DNA of 40,608 nt, taken from positions 1 through 40,608 of the forward strand of contig CANQMX010000016.1 in the NCBI GenBank assembly GCA_947625095.1, in the 5' to 3' direction. The translations under genes and the position numbers were made by a program. The notes below the pieces were generated by a model. The model saw nothing but the letters and a program-made list of their open reading frames with translations. It did no database searches and had not been told where the DNA came from. Every line of letters starts with the position of its first letter. Positions within the stretch are counted from its first letter, which is position 1. The DNA is from an uncultured Clostridia bacterium (GTDB taxonomy: Bacteria; Bacillota; Clostridia; Christensenellales; Borkfalkiaceae). This document shows positions 17,800 through 25,903 of the stretch, piece after piece.

Positions 17800-18638
17800 A
17801 TGCTCCCTGCAAGAGACAGGAGCAATTTCTCGATTTGTTTTGCGTCGAAAAAGGGCAGACCCACCGCGCGCGAACGGCCGTCCGCATGGAAATCCGAACC
17901 GCCCGTCACGATGAGGCCGTACCCCCTTGCAAAGGCGAGGAATTCCTCCGTCTCCTCTGCAGTATGCGTCGAATGGTAACATTCTATGCCGCCGAGGCCG
18001 AGGTCCACAAGTTCCTCCATGAGCGCCTTCCTCCCCGCCGTGCCCGAGGGGAGAACGATCTGCGCGGGGTGCGCGAGCACCGCAAGGCCACCCATGTCGC
18101 GGATACAGCGCACTGCGTCGGCGGGCGAGGGGCGGCACAGATCGGAAAATGCCCGCCCTCCGGGGGCGAACAGATCGCGGTACATGGCACCCATGTCCGC
18201 GTTCAGGCGGTGCGCGAACGCCCGCACGACGTGCATGGTGTGCATGGGCGTCTCCTTGCGGACATGGTAACCCTCTACTTCGTCCATGGTGACATCAAGC
18301 CCCAGCACAGCGTTCGCCTTTTGCACGGCGTCCTCGGCGCGCAGCCGCGCCCCCCTTCTGCGCTCCTCCAAAAAGTCGAAATACGCCCCGTTCTCCTCAC
18401 AGCCGTAGCCGAGCACGTGCACCTTTGCTCCGCCGAGGTAGGCGGAAATTTCAATGCCCCGCACAAAGTGCAGGCCGAGTTTTTGCGCCGCCGCGGCGGC
18501 CTCGGCTGCGCCCGCCATATTGTCGTGGTCGGTGAGCGAGAACATAAGAACGCCCGCCTCTTTCACGCGTCGGGCGATCTCCGCGGGCGGGAACGCGCCG
18601 TCCGAGCACAGGGAATGAAGATGCAGATCCGCCCTCAC
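17796..18638 (-). CDS. PHP-domain phosphoesterase, TrpH/RNase AM type
   Basis: A 280-residue metal-dependent phosphoesterase. I start it at the GTG at 18638, which overlaps the recF stop (GTGA) and places DLHLHSLCSDG, the first metal motif, at the N-terminus as in the family. Further motifs are SLTDHDN and, near the end, VTGGSDFHAD, with ECYHSTHT before it. This is the pattern of TrpH/YciV proteins, which act on 3',5'-nucleoside bisphosphates and 5' ends of short RNAs. Its place between recF and vanW, with overlaps on both sides, indicates coupled translation. The exact substrate is inferred from the family. Confidence 0.9.
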   Translation of the reverse strand: MRADLHLHSLCSDGAFPPAEIARRVKEAGVLMFSLTDHDNMAGAAEAAAAAQKLGLHFVRGIEISAYLGGAKVHVLGYGCEENGAYFDFLEERRRGARLRAEDAVQKANAVLGLDVTMDEVEGYHVRKETPMHTMHVVRAFAHRLNADMGAMYRDLFAPGGRAFSDLCRPSPADAVRCIRDMGGLAVLAHPAQIVLPSGTAGRKALMEELVDLGLGGIECYHSTHTAEETEEFLAFARGYGLIVTGGSDFHADGRSRAVGLPFFDAKQIEKLLLSLAGSI

Positions 18639-19717
18639 GATACGATCTTCCCCCCTTGGATATGGATCTTCTTGCAGTCCGCGCCATAGAGGACGCGCTC
18701 GGCGTGCGTGCACGTCAGGATGCACTGCAAGCCGTGGATGCGCTCCACGAGTTTTTTCCTGCGCGGCAAATCGAGTTCGCTCATCACGTCGTCAAGGATG
18801 AGGATGGGCTTCTCGCCCGCGAGTTCCCCGAAGATCTCCACTTCGGCGAGTTTCAAGGAGAGCGCCGCCGTGCGCGCCTGCCCCTGCGAGGAGAAGCCGC
18901 GGGCGTCCTGCCCGTCGATGAGGATGCGCACGTCGTCGCGGTGAGGGCCGACCGAGGTAAACCCGAGGCGCAGATCCCGCTCCCGCGCGGCGGCGAGTTC
19001 TTCGAGAATGCGTCCCCTCGTCTCCTCCTCGCTCCCTACGCGGTGCTCCCCGCCGACGGTGAGTTTCTCCTTCCCGTCGGTGAGATAGGCGTGCGCCTCT
19101 GCGGCGAGGGGGGCGAGTTTTTTGAGGAAGGCCGCGCGCCTTATGACGATGCGCGCCGCATACGATGCAAGTTGCTCATCCCATACGGAAAGCGTCTCCA
19201 TCACCATATCGAGGTCGCGCTCCTTCAAGAGGTCGTTGCGCTGGTCGAGAATTTTCTGATAGCGAAGTAGTGCGGTGCAGTACTCGCGCGAGGTCTGCGA
19301 GATGGAGAGGTTCAAAAACCGCCGCCTCTCGTCCGGCCCGTCCTGCACGAGGCGCAGTTCCCCGGGGGAGAAAAACACGCTGTTCATGTTGCCGAGGAAA
19401 TCGACGGAGCGGGTCACCTTGTTGCCGTTGACAAAGAGTTCGCGCCTGTTTTCGTAGATGCGCGCCTCCAACGTCACCCGCCCGTAGCGGCTGTAAAGTT
19501 CGGCGCTCGCGCGGGCGAACTCCGTCCCGCGGCGGATGAGCTGCCGATCGTGGCGGATGCGCAACGAAGAGCCGGTGCACAGGTAGAACACGGCCTCCGC
19601 GCAGTTGGTCTTGCCCTGCGCGTTTTTGCCCGTGAGGATATTCAGCCCGTCCGAAAAGTCAAACGTCTCGTTTTCGTAGTTTCTGAAATTTTCCAGCGCC
19701 AATTTTTTTATTACCAT
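18635..19717 (-). CDS. recF: RecF, DNA gap-repair protein
   Basis: A 360-residue SMC-like ATPase that, with RecO and RecR, loads RecA at single-strand gaps. Walker A is GKNAQGKT (residues 30-37). The ABC-type signature is GFSSQGQARTAALSLKLAE, and Walker B is ILILDDVMSELD. IKKLALENFRNYENE at the N-terminus is typical. RecF is normally downstream of dnaA and dnaN on the same strand. Here it is divergent from dnaA, dnaN is absent, and a PHP gene and vanW follow. Confidence 0.97.
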   Translation of the reverse strand: MVIKKLALENFRNYENETFDFSDGLNILTGKNAQGKTNCAEAVFYLCTGSSLRIRHDRQLIRRGTEFARASAELYSRYGRVTLEARIYENRRELFVNGNKVTRSVDFLGNMNSVFFSPGELRLVQDGPDERRRFLNLSISQTSREYCTALLRYQKILDQRNDLLKERDLDMVMETLSVWDEQLASYAARIVIRRAAFLKKLAPLAAEAHAYLTDGKEKLTVGGEHRVGSEEETRGRILEELAAARERDLRLGFTSVGPHRDDVRILIDGQDARGFSSQGQARTAALSLKLAEVEIFGELAGEKPILILDDVMSELDLPRRKKLVERIHGLQCILTCTHAERVLYGADCKKIHIQGGKIVS

Positions 19718-19760
19718 GTGCCGATTTTCCGCAAAAACACTTTCTTTTCCGAAAAAATTG

Positions 19761-19770
19761 TATTATAATA
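19761..19770. promoter_or_regulatory. Symmetric -10 element shared by recF and dnaA
   Basis: TATTATAATA is a perfect palindrome, so TATAAT reads on both strands (19764-19769 plus, 19762-19767 minus). The best minus -35 is GGGACA at 19784-19789 (16-base spacer). The plus -35 is weak (TTTCTT). It is the only good -10 in the 127-base divergent gap and probably serves both genes. Confidence 0.6.
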
Positions 19771-19844
19771 GACTCGCGGGGCGTGTCCCCCGTAGGGTAT
19801 TATATCAAATTACACCGAAAAGACAAAGCGTTTGAGAGGGAAAA

Positions 19845-21191
19845 ATGTCGGAAAAAACTCAATTTGAATTGCTGTGGAACAAAATTAAGGAGCGCGCGGA
19901 AAAACTCGTGAACCCCGTGACCTATTCCGCCTACATCGAAGGGCTTGAACCCGTCGACGTTATCAGCAAAAAAATTGTCCTGCGCGCCTCTACCGAGATG
20001 GTGGCGGGCGTCGCCATGAAGAACGCCGAAAAACTGCGCGAGGCAATCGTCTCCGCCGAGATCGGGCTGAGCGACTTCGCGCTCGTCGTGGATGGGAGCG
20101 ACATCTACTCTTTCAGCGATATCTCCGATTCCACGGATACGCCCGACGTCGCCTTGGATAAACGCTTCACCTTCGATTCCTTCGTCGTCGGCTCTTCCAA
20201 CAAATTCGTGTTCGCGGCGGCAAAATCCGTCGCCGAAGACCCCGGCGCGGAGGGTTTCAACCCCCTCTACATCTACGGCGGAACGGGGCTGGGCAAGACC
20301 CACCTCATGCAGGCGATCGCCAACGAACTCGCGCAGAAAAAGCCCTCCCTCAAAGTTATCTACACGACGAGCGAAAAGTTCCTCAACGAGTATGTGGACA
20401 GTATGTTCGCCAAAAAGGGCGCGGGCAGGGATGAGGAATCGCGCTTCCGCAACAAATACCGCAGCGTGGATGTTTTGCTCATCGACGACATCCAATTCTG
20501 GGCGGGCAAATACGGCGTGCAGGAGGCGTTTTTCCACACCTTCAACGAACTCTTCGGGCAGCACAAGCAGATCGTCATCTCCTCCGACTGCCCCGCAAAG
20601 GAACTCACCACTTTGGAAGAGCGGCTTCGCACCCGCTTCGAAGGCGGCCTCATCGCCGACATCCAACCGCCCGATGTGGAGACCAAGGTCGCCATCTTAA
20701 AGCGCAAGGCCTTGGAAAAGAAATACATCGTGCCCGACGACGTGCTCGCCTTCCTCGTGAAGAATTCGGATAACAACGTGCGCACCCTCGAGGGGCGGCT
20801 GAACACCGTCATCTTCGCGAGCAAACTGCACGAAGAGCCGATTTCCTTAAAACTTGCCGCCATGGCGCTTCAAGAGGCCATCAACGTGGAGGAATCGGCG
20901 GAGGCGACGCCCGAGACCATCATCCGCGCGACGTGCACCCACTTCAACGTGACAAAGCAGGAACTCCTCGGCAAGAACAAGCGGCAGGAACTCGTGCGGG
21001 CACGGCAGATCTGCACCTATCTCATGTGCGATATGCTCGCCCTTCCCCTCGTCTCGGTCGGCAAGGAGATGGGCGGCAGAGACCACGCCACCGTCATCTA
21101 CTCGCGCGACAAGATAATAGAACTCATGCGCGTGAGCGACAGCATCGCAAAAGACGTCAGCGACATTAAGAGCGCCGTGTTAAAACAATAG
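19845..21191 (+). CDS. dnaA: Chromosomal replication initiator DnaA
   Basis: A 448-residue AAA+ protein that binds DnaA boxes and opens the origin. Domain I (1-80) contains LWNKIKERAEKLVNPVTYSAY. The linker domain II is short (about 82-108). The ATPase domain starts at about 110, with FTFDSFVVGSSNKFVFAAA, Walker A GGTGLGKT (145-152), Walker B LLIDDIQFWAGK and the RLRTRFEGGL arginine-finger region. Domain IV ends with the DNA-binding GKEMGGRDHATVIYSRDKI. GAGAGGG is upstream of the ATG. Ala replaces Thr in the usual GGRDHTTV, a common variation. No dnaN follows; mnmG is next after 376 bases. Confidence 0.98.
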   Translation: MSEKTQFELLWNKIKERAEKLVNPVTYSAYIEGLEPVDVISKKIVLRASTEMVAGVAMKNAEKLREAIVSAEIGLSDFALVVDGSDIYSFSDISDSTDTPDVALDKRFTFDSFVVGSSNKFVFAAAKSVAEDPGAEGFNPLYIYGGTGLGKTHLMQAIANELAQKKPSLKVIYTTSEKFLNEYVDSMFAKKGAGRDEESRFRNKYRSVDVLLIDDIQFWAGKYGVQEAFFHTFNELFGQHKQIVISSDCPAKELTTLEERLRTRFEGGLIADIQPPDVETKVAILKRKALEKKYIVPDDVLAFLVKNSDNNVRTLEGRLNTVIFASKLHEEPISLKLAAMALQEAINVEESAEATPETIIRATCTHFNVTKQELLGKNKRQELVRARQICTYLMCDMLALPLVSVGKEMGGRDHATVIYSRDKIIELMRVSDSIAKDVSDIKSAVLKQ

Positions 21192-21415
21192 TTCACAAAA
21201 TTCTTCTTATACAGAGCCTTGCAGGCGGCATACTGCGGGCAAAGAATTTTCGTGAGGGGTTAATTTGTACATCTCTCCGCGGTTCGCCCGCGAATAGTTC
21301 GTCCTCAAAGACATCAAGCCGCAAGTATGCGGCAAATTGAGTGCGCTACCGCAAAAGCGTGGTTTTGCTCCGCGCAGTAATTTACAGCAAGAGTAGGAAT
21401 GCGGTTATCCTCGCC

Positions 21416-21438
21416 GCCGTGCAGCAGCTCGGCGCCGC
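21416..21438 (-). repeat. Third copy of the 23-base unit seen at 5337
   Basis: On the minus strand this reads like the two units in the hisS-hslU gap, with two differences. It is followed by a palindromic C/G block of family B type (21443-21500). The rest of the dnaA-mnmG gap holds small hairpins (for example GCCGCA-AGTA-TGCGGC) and no gene. Confidence 0.6.
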
Positions 21439-21510
21439 ACAGCACCCTCCCCCAAGCCCCCTCCGTGGGAGGGGGTGTCCCGCAGGGACGAGGGTGGGGA
21501 CAAACTTCTA

Positions 21511-21538
21511 AAATAAAAAGCCCGCCCAAGCGGCGGGC
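21511..21538 (-). terminator. Leftward terminator with no matching gene
   Basis: On the minus strand GCCCGCC and GGCGGGC form a stem with a 5-base loop, followed by CTTTTTATTTT. No leftward gene ends here; upstream on that strand is the antisense of mnmG. Immediately after it on the plus strand, GGCGCAATCATA is repeated in tandem (21536-21561), before the mnmG start. Confidence 0.6.
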
Positions 21539-21567
21539 GCAATCATAAGGCGCAATCATAGACAGCA

Positions 21568-23427
21568 ATGCAAACTTTTTCCGAAGGAGCGTGCGACGCC
21601 GTCGTCATCGGCGCGGGGCACGCGGGGTGCGAAGCCGCCCTCGCCCTCGCCCGCACGGGTCTGAAAACCGTCATGCTCACCCTCAACCTCGATAGCATCG
21701 GCTTCATGCCGTGCAACCCCTCCGTCGGCGGCACGGCGAAGGGGCATTTGGTGCGCGAGATCGACGCCCTCGGCGGCGAAATGGGCGTGTGCGCCGATAA
21801 GTGCGCCCTCCAATACCGTATGCTCAACGAGGGCAAGGGCGCGGCGGTGCAGTCCCTGCGCGCGCAGGTGGATAAGAACAAGTACCACACCGAGATGAAG
21901 CGCACCCTCGAGCACACCGAAAATTTGCGCATCGTGCAGGGCGAAGCCAAGGAAATTCTCGTCGAAAACGGCAGCGTTTGCGGGGTTTTGACGCAGTACG
22001 GCGGAATTTTCCCCTGCCGCGCCGTCGTCGTAGCGACGGGCGTCTACCTCGGCGCGCGGACGATCACGGGCGAAGTCGTCGCCGAGAGCGGCCCCAACGG
22101 GTTTGCCCGCGCCACCCTTCTCACCGAGAATCTCCTCGCCCTCGGCTTTTCGGTGCGCCGCTTCAAGACGGGCACGCCCGCCCGCCTCGACGGCAGAACG
22201 GTCAACTTTTCCGCTCTCACCGCCCAGCCCGGCGAAAATACCTACCCCTTCTCCTTTTTGAGCCGCGCCGTACCCAAAAAACAGACGCCCTGCCACCTCG
22301 CCTACACCAACGCGGCAACGCACCGCGTCATTCTCGAAAATCTCGACCGCGCCCCCCTCTACAACGGGCAAATTTCCTCCACCGGGCCGCGCTACTGCCC
22401 CTCCATCGAGACCAAAGTTGTGCGGTTTTCGGATAAGGAGCGCCATCAACTCTTTTTAGAGCCGGAGGGCGCGGACACCACCGAGGTGTACGTGCAGGGG
22501 CTATCCACCTCGCTGCCGCACGACCTGCAAAAGGCGATGTACCGCACGGTGGAGGGGCTGGAAAATGCCGACATCGTGCGCTACGCCTACGCCATCGAGT
22601 ACGACTGTATTGACAGTCTGGATCTCCTCCCCACCCTCGAATTCAAGAAGGTAGGCGGCCTGTATACGGCGGGGCAGATCAACGGCACGAGCGGCTACGA
22701 GGAGGCCGCCGCGCAGGGGCTTGTAGCGGGCTTGAACGCCTCGCTCAAACTCCGCGGTCTTCCCCCGCTCATTCTTCGGCGGGATGAGGCCTACATCGGC
22801 GTGCTCATCGACGACCTCGTCACCAAGGGCACGGACGAGCCGTACCGCATGATGACCTCGCGCGCCGAATACAGGCTTGTGCTCAGGCAGGACAACGCCG
22901 ACCTACGCCTCACCGAGATCGGCTACAAATGCGGGCTTGTGACGGCAAAACGGTACAAACGCTATCAAATTCGCAAGAAAATGCGGCAAGAAACGCTCGC
23001 CGCGCTCGAAGCAAAGGCCGATACCAAAACGGCGAGCGCGCTTGCGGAGAAGCACGGCTTCCCGCCCCTCACCGCGGGGGTGACGTACGCCGACCTCCTC
23101 CGCCGCGGCATCCCGCTGGACGAAGTCCGCGCCGCCTTTCATATTTTGGAAAATGTCCCGCGCGACGTCCTTCTCACCTCGGAGACGGAGATCAAATACG
23201 CGGGCTACTTAAAGCGCAGCGCCGAGGAGATAGAGCGGGCGAAAAAGATGGAGGAAAAGCCCCTGCCGCCCGACTTGGACTACGAAACCATCGAGGGACT
23301 GCGGCTGGAAGCGCGGGAGAAATTAAACCGTGTAAAGCCCTTGAACTTCGGACAAGCGGAGCGCATCTCGGGCGTCTCCCCCGCCGACATCGCCGTCCTC
23401 ATGGTCTACCTGACCCTCAAAAAATGA
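21568..23427 (+). CDS. mnmG: MnmG (GidA), tRNA U34 modification enzyme
   Basis: A 619-residue FAD enzyme that, with MnmE, installs carboxymethylaminomethyl groups on wobble U34 of several tRNAs. The FAD motif is GAGHAG (15-20). Other family signatures are [15 protein letters not shown] with the catalytic cysteine, [48 protein letters not shown] and the C-terminal [18 protein letters not shown]. Length is normal. The ATG fits the family start but has no clear ribosome binding site; only a weak AAGG lies about 20 bases upstream. mnmG is often near the origin, consistent with dnaA next door; its partner mnmE is not in the window. Confidence 0.97.
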   Translation: MQTFSEGACDAVVIGAGHAGCEAALALARTGLKTVMLTLNLDSIGFMPCNPSVGGTAKGHLVREIDALGGEMGVCADKCALQYRMLNEGKGAAVQSLRAQVDKNKYHTEMKRTLEHTENLRIVQGEAKEILVENGSVCGVLTQYGGIFPCRAVVVATGVYLGARTITGEVVAESGPNGFARATLLTENLLALGFSVRRFKTGTPARLDGRTVNFSALTAQPGENTYPFSFLSRAVPKKQTPCHLAYTNAATHRVILENLDRAPLYNGQISSTGPRYCPSIETKVVRFSDKERHQLFLEPEGADTTEVYVQGLSTSLPHDLQKAMYRTVEGLENADIVRYAYAIEYDCIDSLDLLPTLEFKKVGGLYTAGQINGTSGYEEAAAQGLVAGLNASLKLRGLPPLILRRDEAYIGVLIDDLVTKGTDEPYRMMTSRAEYRLVLRQDNADLRLTEIGYKCGLVTAKRYKRYQIRKKMRQETLAALEAKADTKTASALAEKHGFPPLTAGVTYADLLRRGIPLDEVRAAFHILENVPRDVLLTSETEIKYAGYLKRSAEEIERAKKMEEKPLPPDLDYETIEGLRLEAREKLNRVKPLNFGQAERISGVSPADIAVLMVYLTLKK

Positions 23428-23449
23428 CCCCCCCCCGAAGGGTGTTCTC

Positions 23450-23485
23450 CTCATATCGAACCCGCGCAGCGGGTGAGTGTATCTT
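23450..23485 (+). repeat. Dispersed hairpin repeat, family A copy 2
   Basis: CTCATATCGA, core ACCCGCGCAGCGGGT, then GAGTGTATCTT. It runs directly into a family B block. Confidence 0.75.
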
Positions 23486-23522
23486 ATCCCCTTCCCCTTT
23501 GGGGAGGGGGACACAGGGGGAG
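23485..23522 (+). repeat. Dispersed repeat, family B
   Basis: TATCCCC, a palindromic TTCCCCTTTGGGGA centre, then GGGGGACACAGGGGGAG. Sister copies with other hairpin centres are at 25836-25885 and 26077-26124. Confidence 0.7.
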
Positions 23523-23677
23523 GGGCGCATTATTCCTCGCTTCCCCCTCCCCGCGCCGCCCTCGTCTCCGCGCCCTGCCCCTCATTCCTCCCCTTTCCTT
23601 GCCCACCCCTCAAGGGGTGGGTGGCACGCGCCAAAGCGCGTGACGGAAGGGGTGTACACAATCGCCCCGCCTTATCC

Positions 23678-23737
23678 CTCATACCGAACCGAGAGCCCGC
23701 CGCGCGTTGCGCGGCGGGCTCTCGGTGAGCGTATCTT
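23678..23737 (+). repeat. Dispersed hairpin repeat, family A copy 3
   Basis: The same flanks (CTCATACCGA and GAGCGTATCTT) enclose a much longer hairpin whose arms are CCGAGAGCCCGCCGCGC and its near-perfect complement. Confidence 0.75.
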
Positions 23738-23897
23738 TGCTTTTTTGCCCCGCGACTTCACCGCGGGGCGCTTAAACTATTTGTCAGTTCATTGTCCCAT
23801 TCCCTTCTTTCTCCACCGTCCCACTGTCTTTTATGCTGCGACGGCAAAATCCTATCATCATCGCCTTTTTGCTGCCCCCGCCCGCGGAGCGGAATAG

Positions 23898-23948
23898 CCT
23901 CCGTGTTGCGTGAGGTTTCGCCCTTTGAAGCCTCACGCAATACGGAGG
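23898..23948. repeat. Inverted repeat, 18-bp arms
   Basis: CCTCCGTGTTGCGTGAGG (23898-23915) pairs with 23931-23948 with one mismatch and a 15-base loop. It is not followed by a T-run. Confidence 0.6.
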
Positions 23949-24076
23949 GCCGCAAGCGGGAGCGCGCGAGGAGTTAGCGAATTGTTGGGCATTGCACCAA
24001 CTCCGTTCACATTAAGCCAAAACGCCTAACACACCCGCCCCGCCGTGGGGCACGCTATTTGATTGGGGCAGAACTT

Positions 24077-24766
24077 TTAATTTTTCTGAACGCTATCTTG
24101 TTTGACGACCGCGCCTAACTTATTGCGCAAAATAAGCGCCACAACGGTAATTGCCGCGAACAGAATGGAAAACACGAGGAAGCAAATGGGGCACGCGCCT
24201 GCGGACAACACTCCCATACCCCCATCGAGCGCGGCGGTGTCGGCAATCATGACGCTACCGATGACGATATAGACAAGGTAAAATGCAAAAACGGTATAGG
24301 TCGGCTTTACAACGAATCCGTCCTTCAAGTCGGGAATATTCACAAATAACAAATACAGAGAATACACCACTCCGAGTGCGGCGAATACCATAAAAGCGAT
24401 TGCACACCCGCGCAAACCGTCTACCCCTTCCATAGAAACAACATTATATGCGCTCCCCATGTCCGCCGCGCCGAGGAACAGTCCCATATCGCTTACTTTT
24501 GTAACGGGTGCCGCAAGAAAAGCGAACGCCAATATGCTCATGAGCACGAACAGTACCTCCGGCAAGCACTTTTTAATTAGATAAACACCAAAAGTCTTAT
24601 TTTGTTTTACAAGCGAATAGCCACATTCGGAACAAAAATTTGCCTTCCCCTTTATTACTGCTTTACAATGCGGGCAGACCCTTTCTACCTCCGCACGCCA
24701 CGGCTCGCCACATTCGGGACAAAACTTCCCCTCAAACTCCCTGCCGCATTTTTTACATTTGTTCAT
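24077..24766 (-). CDS. Double zinc-ribbon membrane protein under XRE control
   Basis: A 229-residue protein of unknown function. The N-terminus has two zinc ribbons, CKKCGREFEGKFCPECG and CPHCKAVIKGKANFCSECG, of the zinc-ribbon type found on many Firmicute membrane proteins. About four membrane segments follow: VLFVLMSILAFAFLAAPV; a region from GLRGCAIAFMVFAALGVVYSLYLLF; TYTVFAFYLVYIVIGSVMIA; and CFLVFSILFAAITVVALIL. GGGAGAA precedes the ATG at 24766. It is divergent from a small XRE regulator, and three palindromes lie between them. The first palindrome is in the 5' leader and the second fills the promoter spacer. It may sense or respond to envelope stress, but that is a guess. Confidence 0.88.
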   Translation of the reverse strand: MNKCKKCGREFEGKFCPECGEPWRAEVERVCPHCKAVIKGKANFCSECGYSLVKQNKTFGVYLIKKCLPEVLFVLMSILAFAFLAAPVTKVSDMGLFLGAADMGSAYNVVSMEGVDGLRGCAIAFMVFAALGVVYSLYLLFVNIPDLKDGFVVKPTYTVFAFYLVYIVIGSVMIADTAALDGGMGVLSAGACPICFLVFSILFAAITVVALILRNKLGAVVKQDSVQKN

Positions 24767-24781
24767 TGCGCTTTTCTCCCA

Positions 24782-24860
24782 TTAGAAAATTCTAACTTTA
24801 CACATCCTATTATACGTTAGAAAATTCTAATTGCCAAGGGGTAACGTTAGAAAATTCTAT
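24782..24860. promoter_or_regulatory. Three palindromic operators of the second XRE module
   Basis: TTAGAAAATTCTAA occurs at 24782-24795 and 24817-24830, and with one change (ending TAT) at 24847-24860. Sites 2 and 3 are 30 bp centre to centre, as in the module at 3323. Site 1 is in the leader of the zinc-ribbon gene and site 3 abuts the regulator's -10. Confidence 0.85.
24809..24837 (-). promoter_or_regulatory. Zinc-ribbon gene promoter with operator as spacer
   Basis: On the minus strand TTGGCA (24832-24837) and TATAAT (24809-24814) flank a 17-base spacer that contains the whole TTAGAATTTTCTAA palindrome. Confidence 0.85.
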
Positions 24861-24871
24861 ACTATACTTAT

Positions 24872-25081
24872 ATGGAATTCACTCAGGTATTGCGGGAATT
24901 TTTAACCGAAAACAATTTTACGCAGGCGGAATTTGCCCGCCGTGTCGGCGTGAAACCGGCGCAGGTCTCCGAGTGGCTTCGCGGCAAGGCGAAACCGGGG
25001 TACGATACGCTGAAAGCCATCTCCTTGGCGTTCTCCATCTCCGCCGACTACTTTTTGGGGATCACCGATACTTACAAATAA
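24872..25081 (+). CDS. Small XRE-family regulator, second copy of the module
   Basis: A 69-residue, single HTH-domain protein. FTQAEFARRVGVKPAQVSEWLRGKA covers the recognition helices and the end is FSISADYFLGITDTYK. It resembles the regulator at 3384 in length, layout and the closing S.D-F/Y-LGI.D pattern. TATACT sequences at 24858-24863 and 24863-24868 lie so close to the ATG that the transcript would start at or next to the start codon, and no ribosome binding site is present: a probable leaderless mRNA. The operator at 24847-24860 overlaps this promoter, so self-repression is likely. A terminator follows at 25087. Confidence 0.9.
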   Translation: MEFTQVLREFLTENNFTQAEFARRVGVKPAQVSEWLRGKAKPGYDTLKAISLAFSISADYFLGITDTYK

Positions 25082-25086
25082 AATTT

Positions 25087-25109
25087 TGCGGCTTAGAGCC
25101 GCATTTTTT
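25087..25109 (+). terminator. Terminator of the second XRE gene
   Basis: TGCGGCT-TAG-AGCCGCA is a perfect 7-bp stem followed by six T. Confidence 0.9.
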
Positions 25110-25394
25110 CATACGTCTTACACGCGTAGGCGAAGTAGCCCGCAGGGCGCAGTACCGTAGGAAGCGTATCCCATCCCCCTCGCCCGCCTCGCTCCTTCAT
25201 AGCTGCCCCCTTTTTAAGGGGTCGCAGAACGCACTTCGTCGCCGCACGCCCTTTGTTTGTACCTTTCTTGCGAAAGGCTTGTTTTAAGGGCGGCGCCTCC
25301 TCTTCCCAAAAAATCTTTGCTATGCAAATCTTTTTTGGGATCCCTTTTTTCAGCCCTGTGGGCTGTGCAAGGCGTTCTGCGGAGGAGTGTCCCA

Positions 25395-25446
25395 CGCGCA
25401 TTATTTACAATCCAAGCGTGGCACGAGGAGCATAGCGACGAAGTAG
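25395..25446 (+). repeat. Dispersed repeat, family C copy 2
   Basis: CGCGCATTATT, then CCAAGCGTGGCACGAGGAG and CGAAGTAG; related to 7091-7138. Confidence 0.55.
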
Positions 25447-25513
25447 CGCATCGGTAGGCGCGAACGGTGACCGTCCCGCCCGCACCATTTTTGACCAAGG
25501 GCGGCACACCCCA

Positions 25514-25560
25514 CGCGCACTATTGCCGACTAAGCGTGGCACGAGCCATAGGCGAAGTAG
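25514..25560 (+). repeat. Dispersed repeat, family C copy 3
   Basis: CGCGCACTATT, then CTAAGCGTGGCACGAGCC and GGCGAAGTAG; the closest relative of 7091-7138. Confidence 0.6.
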
Positions 25561-25667
25561 CGGCACAGCCGCGAAGTAGGGCGGGACTCTACCCGCCCGA
25601 GAAAGCTCCGCCGCAGGCGGTGGTGGGGGGTGTCACCCCTCATTCTTCCCCGCGCCTTCCTTCCCTT

Positions 25668-25688
25668 CTCATACCGAACCTGCGCTGT
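25668..25688 (+). repeat. Partial family A repeat
   Basis: Carries the left flank CTCATACCGAAC and the start of a core, but no GTATCTT right flank. It is directly followed by the repeat at 25693. Confidence 0.5.
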
Positions 25689-25692
25689 AATA

Positions 25693-25733
25693 ATGTCATG
25701 TCGAGCGGAGCATAGCGTAGTCGAGACATCTCT
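25693..25733 (+). repeat. GAGCATAGCGTAGTCGAGACAT-type intergenic repeat
   Basis: Begins ATGTCATGTCGAGCGGAG and ends TCGAGACATCTC; the ends (TCGA...TCGAGACAT) are partly complementary. From memory, sequences like this occur as high-copy intergenic repeats in many bacterial genomes; that needs a search. Confidence 0.6.
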
Positions 25734-25835
25734 ACCATATCCCCTCATACCTCCCCCGTCCTCGTCTCCGCGCCCTTCCCCGTCCTATCATTATCCCCCC
25801 CCGTCCTCGCCTCCGCGCCTTGTCCTGTCCTATAA

Positions 25836-25885
25836 TATCCCCCTCCCCGCGCGCTTCGCGCGCGGGGAGGGGGACACAGGAGGAG
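25836..25885 (+). repeat. Dispersed repeat, family B
   Basis: TATCCCCCTCCCC, a GCGCGC-TTC-GCGCGC hairpin, then GGGGAGGGGGACACAGGAGGAG. Confidence 0.75.
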
Positions 25886-25903
25886 CAATGCCCTTTCTCT
25901 TCC

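Larger units (their letters stand above)
23428..24076. other. 649-base gene-free gap of dispersed repeats
   Basis: No convincing gene. It holds two family A hairpin repeats, family B G/C-rich palindromic blocks (23485-23522 and around 23600) and an 18-bp-stem inverted repeat at 23898-23948. The open frames through it are short and follow repeat symmetry. Confidence 0.7.

Noticed and set aside
16534-18138. An N-terminal extension of more than 100 residues on the VanW-family protein
   Set aside because: The extension is Arg/Gly-rich antisense-like reading through the PHP gene. The coupled ATG at 17799 is followed at once by a signal sequence.
18639-18725. A longer start for the PHP phosphoesterase
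   Set aside because: It would overlap recF by about 90 bases. The GTG at 18638 overlaps the recF stop and puts the first metal motif at the N-terminus as usual.
20530-20538. TTTTCCACA, a DnaA-box-like nonamer
   Set aside because: It is a single copy inside the conserved FFHTF coding segment of dnaA. I looked for a TTATNCACA cluster in the recF-dnaA and dnaA-mnmG gaps and found none.
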